Below are positions 1 to 5,691 of a stretch of 6,998 bases of DNA, piece after piece. The DNA lies in NCBI GenBank assembly GCA_964471865.1, contig CAYYHU010000064.1:1-6998 (forward strand). Direction: 5' to 3'. The position numbers and the translations under genes were made by a program. The stretch comes from CAYMUC01 sp964471865. GTDB taxonomy: Bacteria > Actinomycetota > Acidimicrobiia > Acidimicrobiales > Ilumatobacteraceae. Under the pieces are notes generated by a model, which searched no databases, was not told the origin of the DNA, and saw nothing but the letters and a program-made list of their open reading frames with translations. The number at the start of each line of letters is the position of its first letter. Positions within the stretch are counted from its first letter, which is position 1.

Positions 1-1019
1 GACATTTCGCCGAACGGGTGGGACCCCGTCTAGCGCAGATCAGCTGCGCGATCGTGAGCAGTACATAGTTGTTCATCTAGGCGGTGTTGACTCCCTCATT
101 TCCCGTTCTACTGATCTGGGTCCTCGTCGGAGGGGTGGCCTGTGGCTTCGCCGTACCCTCAGCCAGCTTCGCTCTCATTCGCGGCGCCCCGGGTCGAGCC
201 GGGCTGATGCTCGGGGTCAACCAAGCCGCTCCACCCGCAGCCTCGATGCTCGCGGGAGTCACGGTTCCGGCCATCAGTATTCGTTTCGGCTGGCGGTGGA
301 CCTACGTCTTGGGCGCCATGGTCGTTCTCGTGGTGATCGCCACGCTTCCTGACCGCCGGGTGTTCGCTCGATCGGCCCCCACCGACGCTGATTCGACGCC
401 TCCAGTTCATGATCCGGCCGCCGTGGCGAAGTATCGGCGCACGATGCTCGTGCTGAGTATCGGGATGGCATTGGGCTCGGGTGCAGCGTTGTCGATGGGG
501 GCGTTTTTTGTTTCCTCAGCGGTCGACAACGGTATGAGCGAGGCGGCTGCGGGTCTGTCGCTGGCAGTGGGCAGCATCGTCTCGATCGGATCGCGAATCA
601 TCGCAGGCCTCATGGCTGATCGCATGGAATCGGGACAGCTGACCGGAGTCGCCATCATGCTCCTGGGAGGAGCGGTCGGCTATCTCGCGCTTGCCGCGAT
701 GCAGACCGGTCCGTGGATCACCGCGGCCGCCGTCGTGGGGTATGGATTCGGCTACGGCTGGTCGGGACTGTTGTTCTACGCGGTCTCGATGATCAATCCG
801 ACGTCACCAGCTCGGGCGATCGGAGTCGTCAACACCGGCAACACCTTCGGTGCTGCCATCACCCCTCCGCTCTTCGGCGTCATCGCGGCGACCAGTTCGA
901 TGTCGGCGGCATGGGTTATGGCGGCCGTGGCCTCCGCGGTGGGAGGCCTCATCGTTCTGATCGCCGTGCAGCTCGACCGATCAGTCGTCGAGACCGAAGA
1001 ACTCGCGATAGGTCGGTAG
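1..1019 (+). pseudogene. MFS transporter, 5'-truncated by the window edge and interrupted by two in-frame TAG codons
   Basis: This is a 12-helix major facilitator superfamily transporter of the inner membrane; the substrate is not deducible. The frame is open from the left edge. Codons from position 3 read HFAERVGPRLA, the cytoplasmic motif A (G-x-x-x-D/E-R-x-G-x-R) that sits between TM2 and TM3. It then reads hydrophobic residues (ISCAIVSST), TAG at 66-68, LFI, TAG at 78-80, and continues without a frame change into a normal MFS body. From the GTG at 84 there are 311 residues. I see helices near residues 6-30, 40-64, 70-88, then a hydrophilic linker 89-118, then 119-145, 153-175, 187-206, 211-236, 244-270 and 275-298, plus a second motif A-like loop (GLMADRMESG, 175-184). 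The frame ends with TAG at 1017-1019. The two stops fall inside TM3. Restart at GTG 84 would lack TM1-3 and has no convincing ribosome site, so I read it as a pseudogene; sequence error is the alternative. Its 3' end overlaps the opposing gene by 39 bp. Confidence 0.62.
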
Positions 1020-1535
1020 CGACTCGGGGATATCCGCCGCTGCCGGCTCGGCTCCTGGCCAGCGCTTGCGATACTCGGCTCCAAGGCCTTCTTCCCACTG
1101 TGAGATCGGAAGTCCGTAGAGCTGTTGGGCCTTGCGCGAGCGGAATCGCCACCGACCGTCCTCGCGGCGATACGTGTCGTTGTAGCGCAAGCCGATGATC
1201 ACACCGGTGCCGTCGATGGCCAACTCCGCATGAGCCTGCACCACACCCGTTGCATCATCGGGTCCGGTGAACTCGACGGTCTGAGAATGGGGGTAGTGAT
1301 AGGTCACGGTGTACGTCGAGAGCTGATCTCGGTAGTAGCCCAAGACAGCATCTCGCCCCCGTACCGGTCCCACTCGGCTGTCGAACTCGGCATCTGATGT
1401 GAAGAGTTCAGCGAGGTTCTCGAGATCGCGGTCATCGATGAAGCGACCATATTTCGCCAACAGGTCCGAGAGCTCCTGGCGATCGAGAAGTAGCTGCACC
1501 ATCGAGCGAAGCTCGTCATCACTGGCCAGAGTCAT
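981..1535 (-). CDS. SnoaL-like / NTF2-fold family protein (184 aa)
   Basis: This small alpha+beta-barrel protein belongs to the SnoaL/nuclear transport factor 2-like superfamily, which includes polyketide cyclases, delta-5-3-ketosteroid isomerases, limonene epoxide hydrolases and non-catalytic binders. Visible features are an N-terminal helix with LLAKYGRFIDDRDLENLAEL (about residues 25-44), LFTSDAEF (44-51), a GRDAVLGYY helix (60-68), the strand YHYPHSQTVEF (79-89), and the closing strands YNDTYRREDGRWRFRSRKA (118-136) typical of the fold. This resembles the SnoaL_4-type proteins common in actinobacterial CoA-dependent degradation clusters. I chose the ATG at 1535 because an AAGGAGA ribosome site lies 5 nt upstream; an upstream in-frame start (1613) would add 26 basic residues unlike the family and overlap the thiolase gene. 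The gene follows the thiolase by 26 bp and is probably cotranscribed. Isomerase or hydratase activity on a pathway intermediate is possible, but the specific function is unknown. It ends with TGA. Confidence 0.85.
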   Translation of the reverse strand: MTLASDDELRSMVQLLLDRQELSDLLAKYGRFIDDRDLENLAELFTSDAEFDSRVGPVRGRDAVLGYYRDQLSTYTVTYHYPHSQTVEFTGPDDATGVVQAHAELAIDGTGVIIGLRYNDTYRREDGRWRFRSRKAQQLYGLPISQWEEGLGAEYRKRWPGAEPAAADIPESLPTYREFFGLDD

Positions 1536-1540
1536 GAGAT

Positions 1541-1547
1541 TCTCCTT
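1541..1547 (-). promoter_or_regulatory. Ribosome binding site of the SnoaL-like gene
   Basis: On the minus strand this reads AAGGAGA, 5 nt before the ATG at 1535. It is the strongest Shine-Dalgarno match in the window and decides the start of the SnoaL-like gene. It lies in the 26-bp gap after the thiolase stop, so the downstream gene can be initiated independently on a shared transcript. Confidence 0.8.
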
Positions 1548-1561
1548 AGAAGAACGTGGTC

Positions 1562-2746
1562 TCAGTCGAGGCGCTCGATGATGGTGGCGTTGGCCTGACC
1601 TCCGGCCTCGCACATCACTTGCAGCCCGATTCGTCCCCCGGTGTCCTCGAGGGCGTGGAGCAACGTCGTCATGATCCGGGTGCCCGACGCGCCGAGAGGG
1701 TGGCCGAGCGAGATACCGCTTCCACGGACGTTCACCCGAGACGCGTCGACGTCGAATTCGCGTTGCCAGGCCAGAGCGATCGATGCGAAGGCTTCGTTCA
1801 CCTCGAAGAGGTCGACATCCTCGAGTGTCAGACCGGCTCGGTCCAGCGCCTTGCGGGTCGCGGGCATCACACCGGTAAGCATCATGAACGGGTCATCGCC
1901 CACGACGGCGAAGCTGATGAATCGGGCGCGAGGTCGATGGCCGAGTTGCTCGGCGAGTTCACGATCCATCACCAAGACCGCGGACGCGGCGTCGCTGATC
2001 TGGGAACTGTTCCCCGCGGTCACGACCCAGTCGAGATCGGGAAAGGCAGCCTCGGTGTCGTCAGTGCGGAACGCCGGCTTGAGCCCAGCGAGCCGCTGCG
2101 CGGTGCTGTCGGCTCGGATCCCCTCATCGGAGGTGATGTGGACACCCTCGCTCGTGACCAACGGGGTGATCTCGCGAGCAAAGGCTCCGGTATCGGTCGC
2201 GTGGGCGGCTCGGCGGTGGGATTCCGCGCTGAGCTCGTCGAGTTCCTCACGGGAGAGATTCCACTTCTTCGCCACGAGTTCGGCTGCGATGCCTTGGCTC
2301 ACGACGCCCTGGGGGTATCGACGCCGGATTCCGGGTCCGAGGTGATCGGCTCCTGCGGTATTCGATTGCATCGTGACTCGACTGAGCATCTCGACGCCCC
2401 CAGCGACCACGACGTCGTAGGCGCCCGCCATGATCCCTTGCGCAGCGAAGTGCACGGCCTGTTGGGAGGAACCGCATTTGCGGTCGATCGTGGTGGCCGG
2501 AACATGTTCGGGATAGCCCGCTGACAGGACGGACTGGCGAGTGAGGTTTCCGCCTTGCTCGCCGATCGGCGTGACGATGCCCCCGATGACGTCGTCGATC
2601 CGGCCCGGGTCGATACCGGAACGCTCCACCACGTCGCGCAGCACCTCGGCGAACAGATCGACAGGGTGCCATTCATGGAGAGCCCCACCCGCACGTCCTT
2701 TGCCCACTGGTGTGCGGACTGCCTCCACGATCACTGCTTCGCGCAC
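1562..2746 (-). CDS. Thiolase (acetyl-CoA acetyltransferase / 3-ketoacyl-CoA thiolase family), 394 aa
   Basis: This is a cytosolic thiolase that cleaves 3-ketoacyl-CoA with CoA to release acetyl-CoA (or propionyl-CoA), or runs the reverse condensation. With the GTG at 2746 as residue 1, the nucleophile is C91 (DRKCGSSQQAVHF), the NEAF motif is at 317-320, the catalytic histidine is H349 (GSGISLGHPLGASG), and the second catalytic cysteine is C379 (VMCEAGGQ). All sit at nearly the spacing of classical thiolases, and 394 aa is the usual length. The GSGISLGHP and MCEAGGQA forms depart from the common GGAIALGHP and CIGGGQG. I associate them with catabolic actinobacterial thiolases, including those in sterol side-chain and ring degradation, but cannot assign the substrate. 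GTG 2746 is preferred: it gives MREAVIVEAVRTPVGK, the canonical N-terminus, with AGAGGGG 10 nt upstream. ATG 2770 and ATG 2842 are possible longer starts. It is first in a two-gene unit with the SnoaL-like gene and divergent from SDR1. Confidence 0.93.
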   Translation of the reverse strand: MREAVIVEAVRTPVGKGRAGGALHEWHPVDLFAEVLRDVVERSGIDPGRIDDVIGGIVTPIGEQGGNLTRQSVLSAGYPEHVPATTIDRKCGSSQQAVHFAAQGIMAGAYDVVVAGGVEMLSRVTMQSNTAGADHLGPGIRRRYPQGVVSQGIAAELVAKKWNLSREELDELSAESHRRAAHATDTGAFAREITPLVTSEGVHITSDEGIRADSTAQRLAGLKPAFRTDDTEAAFPDLDWVVTAGNSSQISDAASAVLVMDRELAEQLGHRPRARFISFAVVGDDPFMMLTGVMPATRKALDRAGLTLEDVDLFEVNEAFASIALAWQREFDVDASRVNVRGSGISLGHPLGASGTRIMTTLLHALEDTGGRIGLQVMCEAGGQANATIIERLD

Positions 2747-2756
2747 CCGAACCCAT

Positions 2757-2763
2757 CCCCTCT
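2757..2763 (-). promoter_or_regulatory. Ribosome binding site supporting the GTG start of the thiolase
   Basis: The minus strand reads AGAGGGG, 10 nt before the GTG at 2746. It supports that start over the longer in-frame ATG starts at 2770 and 2842, whose extra residues do not look like a thiolase N-terminus. Confidence 0.55.
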
Positions 2764-2798
2764 GCCACATCTGGTGGGTGTCGACGAACCGTCCCACC

Positions 2799-2830
2799 GA
2801 CATCTCTCCGGACGACCGTACCAGGATGTC
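2799..2830. repeat. Inverted repeat GACATC-N20-GATGTC in the divergent intergenic region
   Basis: A perfect 6-bp inverted repeat, GACATC at 2799-2804 and GATGTC at 2825-2830, lies between the thiolase and SDR1. The right arm abuts the candidate -10 box of SDR1. Arms in this position could bind a dimeric regulator controlling both directions, but a 6-bp match with a 20-bp gap can arise by chance and no regulator gene is in the window. Confidence 0.2.
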
Positions 2831-2836
2831 TATTAT
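2831..2836 (+). promoter_or_regulatory. Candidate -10 box of a leaderless promoter for SDR1
   Basis: TATTAT fits the actinobacterial -10 pattern TANNNT. Its last T is 7 nt before the A of the SDR1 ATG at 2843, so the expected transcription start coincides with the start codon. There is no Shine-Dalgarno sequence at normal spacing (the nearest purine run, CAGGA at 2822-2826, is too far). Both facts point to a leaderless mRNA, common in actinobacteria. No good -35 is visible. The minus strand here reads GATAAT (2832-2837), so the same AT-rich patch could also seed transcription towards the thiolase. Confidence 0.5.
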
Positions 2837-2842
2837 CATCAT

Positions 2843-3661
2843 ATGTCAGAGAACCCGACCGAGCTGCCAGAGGATCTCCAAGGTCATGTGGTCGTGGTGA
2901 CCGGGGCTGGGCAGGGTCTCGGCGCCTCGACGGCGTTGCATCTCTCCCGCCGGGGAGCTGCCGTTGTGGTTCTCGACATCGACACATCAGCAGCCCGACG
3001 CGTCGCCGAGGACATCACCGCGGAGGGACGCAAGGCGATGCCGGTGACGTGTGACGTCGCCGATCGTTCCTCGGTCGAGGCTGCCGTGGATGCGGTGATG
3101 AGGGCTTGGAGGAGAGTGGACGGACTGGTGAACAACGCCGGTGTCATTGCGTTCGAACGTCTCGAAGATCTCGATGACGACCAGTGGCAGCGGTTGCTCG
3201 CGGTGAACCTCACCGGGACATTCCTGTGCACGCAATGCTTCGGTCGGGTGATGATCACGCAACGGTCGGGATCGATCGTCAACATCGCATCGGTCGCCGG
3301 GGGGGCGCCCCAGCCCAACAGCGGCGCCTATTCGGTGAGTAAGGCCGGAGCCATCATGTTGGCTCGCCAGGCCGCAGTGGAATGGGGGCCTTTGGGGGTG
3401 CGGGTCAACGCGGTGAGCCCGGGAATCATGGAGACCCCGATGGCACAGGAGTTCACATCGTTTCCTGAGGCTCGAGCCGAACGTCTGCGTTTCGTCGCCA
3501 CCCGCCGTTTCGGTGAGCCCGACGAGGTGGCGACCGTCATCGGATGGTTGCTCAGCCCGGCCTCGTCGTTCGTCACCGGCCAGAATCTCGAAGTGGACGG
3601 GGGAATGATGCAGATGCTTCTCGGCAAACTGCCACGTCCCGGGACGCCGTCGCTGCACTGA
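2843..3661 (+). CDS. Short-chain dehydrogenase/reductase SDR1, classical, probably NAD(H)-dependent (272 aa)
   Basis: This cytosolic Rossmann-fold oxidoreductase of the classical SDR family interconverts a secondary alcohol and a ketone. The cofactor motif TGAGQGLG is at 20-27. D45 at the end of beta-2 (VVVLDID) predicts NAD rather than NADP. D71 is in CDV, NNAG is at 97-100, and the catalytic tetrad is N122, S150, Y163 and K167 (YSVSK). PG at 193-194 and the C-terminal FVTGQNLEVDGG strand are standard. The start at ATG 2843 gives a normal family length; the frame is open further upstream to 2555, but those residues are antisense to the thiolase 5' end and do not resemble an SDR. The first 15 residues before the Rossmann strand are short and acidic. 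It stands alone on the plus strand, divergent from the thiolase and convergent with the P450. By context it may oxidise a hydroxy intermediate of the same pathway (inferred); the substrate is unknown. Confidence 0.93.
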   Translation: MSENPTELPEDLQGHVVVVTGAGQGLGASTALHLSRRGAAVVVLDIDTSAARRVAEDITAEGRKAMPVTCDVADRSSVEAAVDAVMRAWRRVDGLVNNAGVIAFERLEDLDDDQWQRLLAVNLTGTFLCTQCFGRVMITQRSGSIVNIASVAGGAPQPNSGAYSVSKAGAIMLARQAAVEWGPLGVRVNAVSPGIMETPMAQEFTSFPEARAERLRFVATRRFGEPDEVATVIGWLLSPASSFVTGQNLEVDGGMMQMLLGKLPRPGTPSLH

Positions 3662-3695
3662 TCGACGGCTCGAGACCGTTCGCCGACCGGCTATG

Positions 3696-3712
3696 TCGAC
3701 CGTGTCGGTCGA
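3696..3712. terminator. Hairpin between convergent SDR1 and P450 genes, possible bidirectional terminator
   Basis: TCGACCG, loop TGT, CGGTCGA form a perfect 7-bp stem with a 3-nt loop. It sits in the 57-bp gap between the SDR1 stop (3661) and the P450 stop (3719). Its position suits a terminator serving both strands. No U-tract follows on either side, so intrinsic termination would be weak, although actinobacterial terminators often lack U-tracts. Confidence 0.4.
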
Positions 3713-3718
3713 GTACAC

Positions 3719-4942
3719 CTAGGCCCCGAGGAGTACAGGAAAGCGACGGAACGCATGACGAGCCGTCGTCGTGTCGAGTTCGCTCGGGTGATCCGGGTCA
3801 GGTCGGATGTCATGGCGGAGGAGATCTTGGGCGACGACCCCGACGAGACCGAAGAGTCGATCATCGAAACCACTCTCGGGATCGGGTTCGAGGCCCACCG
3901 CAAGTTCGGCTCCCAGGCATCGATGGGCGCCGTGTCCAAAGGACAGACCGTGTAATTGGGCCCCTGTGGGGACCTCTCGGTCCGGATCGAACTCGTCAGC
4001 TGCGGTACCGAAGACCGACGGGTCCCGATTTGCGGCTGCGATATCGATGTCGAGGCGCGCGCCGACGTCGAGATGATGGCGGTCCCCGATCTCGAGCGCT
4101 GACATCGCCCGGCGGGCTCCGATCGGGCTGATGGGGCTCAGCCGAAGTGTCTCTTGGATACAACGGCGCAGGAACGCAGCGTCCTCGAGGAGTCGTCGAC
4201 GCCCATCGGAGCGGGAGTCCACGTACCGGAAGATGTTGTCGAAGGTGTTCGCCAACGTGATGGCGCTCGTCGAGGCGCCGGCGGTGAGATAGAAGGCGAG
4301 TTCATGGGTGATCGTGGCGGTGTCGAGTTCGGGCCGGGCGAGCAGAATCGACAGTACGTCCGCTGCGGGCTTTGGATCCTTCGAAGCGCTGCCTGCGACA
4401 TCGCCGTGTCGTCGGGAACGAATCGAGGGTGCCACGAAGTCGCGTTCGAACTCGGCGAGGGCCGCAGCGATCTCGGCGCGTTTGGCGTCCTTGTCCCCCT
4501 GATGGTGATCGATCCGAGCTCCTTCGACGAACTCGTCGAGGATCGCGAGTAGGCGTTCGGTCTGATCCGGATCCTCGAGATCACGGTCGATCCCGGCGTT
4601 CACGCAGCTGAGATTCAGCATCACGCGATGGCCGAATGCCAACAACTCGCAACGCCCCGTCGTCAGGTGCGGAGCCAGAGTGGTGCGCACGACATCGGGA
4701 AACTCATCGCGTTCGTAGGCCATGAGTTGGCTTCGTCGAAAGATCGGCGATTCCATCCGCCGCCGCTCACGGTGCTCGGGCCCGTGGAGGTTGATGAGCA
4801 CATCCTCCATGAACACGCTCTTGTCGAAGAGCGCCTGGCGGAGATCGGGATGTCGATACGCTTCGAGGGCTTCAGCCCAGGTGGTGGTGCGCGAGGTCGG
4901 CGATACCGATGGGTCCCCGTCAGCGTCACCCTGGAGGCTCAC
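3719..4942 (-). CDS. Cytochrome P450 (407 aa), soluble bacterial class
   Basis: This is a soluble heme-thiolate monooxygenase with no membrane anchor, expected to hydroxylate a hydrophobic substrate using electrons from a ferredoxin and reductase not found here. The heme loop is FGHGAHRCLG at 335-344 with ligand C342. The ExxR of helix K is E264-T-L-R267. The C-helix heme-propionate motif HGPEHRERRR is at 53-62, and NRDPSVFG at 305-312. The I-helix motif reads LTAGASTSA (219-227): where most P450s have A-G-x-D/E-T, the acid is Ser224 while T225 is kept. About 65 residues follow the cysteine, longer than usual, ending RHAFRRFPVLLG. I recall a P450 subgroup with an AGAHTS-type I helix and a DPD...DTTT...YPV tail that this resembles (memory, unverified). 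The GTG start at 4942 overlaps the SDR2 stop as GTGA, which indicates translational coupling; it is the last gene of the ACAD-SDR2-P450 operon. It ends with TAG. Confidence 0.92.
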   Translation of the reverse strand: MSLQGDADGDPSVSPTSRTTTWAEALEAYRHPDLRQALFDKSVFMEDVLINLHGPEHRERRRMESPIFRRSQLMAYERDEFPDVVRTTLAPHLTTGRCELLAFGHRVMLNLSCVNAGIDRDLEDPDQTERLLAILDEFVEGARIDHHQGDKDAKRAEIAAALAEFERDFVAPSIRSRRHGDVAGSASKDPKPAADVLSILLARPELDTATITHELAFYLTAGASTSAITLANTFDNIFRYVDSRSDGRRRLLEDAAFLRRCIQETLRLSPISPIGARRAMSALEIGDRHHLDVGARLDIDIAAANRDPSVFGTAADEFDPDREVPTGAQLHGLSFGHGAHRCLGAELAVGLEPDPESGFDDRLFGLVGVVAQDLLRHDIRPDPDHPSELDTTTARHAFRRFPVLLGA

Positions 4943-5691
4943 AGGCGGGCGACCTCACCACCATCGATGACGAAGCACGAACCGGTCACGAAGCCTGAGG
5001 CATCCGACGCGAGGTAACACACGAGAGGACCGATTTCGTCGGGTTGTCCGAGCCGGCGCATCGGGATCTTCTTGAGCCGCAGATCGAGCACCGTCTCATC
5101 GGCCAGGACCGCAGCCTGGGCCTCGGTTTCGAATCCTCCCGGTGCGATCACGTTCACTCGAATCGAATGGCGAGCCCATTCGGTCGACAGGGCCTCGGAC
5201 ATGCGAATCATGGCGCCCTTCGAGCCCGAATAGGCCGCCAGCGTGGCCTTGCCTCGAAGGCCCGAGAGTGACGCGATGTTGATCACGGATCCGGGTCGGC
5301 CACTCGAGATCCAGTACCGAGCTGCGGCACGAGCCAAGGCTCCCGGCGCATGAACGTTGACGGTGAAGACTCGGTCGATCACGGACTGATCCATCTCGAC
5401 GAACTTGCCTGCCGGTGCGATCCCGGCATTGTTGACCACGCAGTCGAGTCGCCCGAAACGCTCGAGAGCGGCATCGACGAGTGCGGCGGTCGCGTCGAGA
5501 TCGGTCATATCGCAACGAACGGCATGGAAGGCCTCGGGTTGCTTGTCGGCCAGGGTCTCGAGTTCGTCGAGGCTTCGGGCCGCGATGACGACCTTCATTC
5601 CCTCAGCCGCCAGGGCCCGTGCCGTCGAGGCTCCGAGGCCACGGCTGGCTCCGGTCACGATCGCGACATGGTCGGTGAGTTCGAGATCCAT
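4939..5691 (-). CDS. Short-chain dehydrogenase/reductase SDR2, classical, probably NADP(H)-dependent (250 aa)
   Basis: This is a classical SDR of standard length. TGASRGLG is at 13-20. R39 follows beta-2 (VVIAARS) and R17 lies in the glycine motif; both favour NADP(H). D61 is in CDM, NNAG is at 87-90, and the tetrad is N112, S141, Y154 and K158 (YSGSK). PG is at 184-185, and the C-terminus ends FVIDGGEVARL. The start at ATG 5691 is set by overlap with the upstream acyl-CoA dehydrogenase stop (TGATG, one shared base) and by AAGGA 9 nt upstream, inside the end of that gene. Its stop overlaps the P450 start. Being coupled to a P450 suggests, by inference, that it oxidises an alcohol made by the P450 or reduces a keto intermediate; the direction and substrate are unknown. 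It is clearly a different SDR branch from SDR1, differing in cofactor residues and in the region after the active site. Confidence 0.93.
   Translation of the reverse strand: MDLELTDHVAIVTGASRGLGASTARALAAEGMKVVIAARSLDELETLADKQPEAFHAVRCDMTDLDATAALVDAALERFGRLDCVVNNAGIAPAGKFVEMDQSVIDRVFTVNVHAPGALARAAARYWISSGRPGSVINIASLSGLRGKATLAAYSGSKGAMIRMSEALSTEWARHSIRVNVIAPGGFETEAQAAVLADETVLDLRLKKIPMRRLGQPDEIGPLVCYLASDASGFVTGSCFVIDGGEVARL

Noticed and set aside
66..80. TAG reassigned to a sense codon in this organism
   Set aside because: TAG is also the apparent normal terminator of the P450 gene (3719-3721) and of the MFS frame at 1017-1019. Reading through the P450 stop would run on antisense to SDR1, so TAG looks like an ordinary stop here.
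1540..1551. Small hairpin TTCT-CCTT-AGAA around the SnoaL-like ribosome site
   Set aside because: A 4-bp AT-rich stem is too weak to call a regulatory structure.
1556..2524. Plus-strand open frame (322 codons) opposite the thiolase
   Set aside because: It has no recognisable domain and lies antisense to a thiolase with all its catalytic residues; a codon-bias shadow.
2555..2842. Upstream extension of SDR1 by 96 residues
   Set aside because: The residues do not resemble an SDR and run antisense to the thiolase 5' end; the leaderless promoter and normal family length favour ATG 2843.
2987..3718. Long minus-strand open frame (243 codons) opposite SDR1
   Set aside because: It is antisense to a gene with complete SDR motifs, has no recognisable domain and is Arg/His-rich as expected of shadow frames in high-GC DNA.
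3719..3910. Frameshift after the P450 heme cysteine
   Set aside because: The tail is longer and less typical than usual, but neither other minus-strand frame gives a better P450 C-terminus, and the present frame ends with a plausible RRFPVLLG strand. I keep one intact gene.
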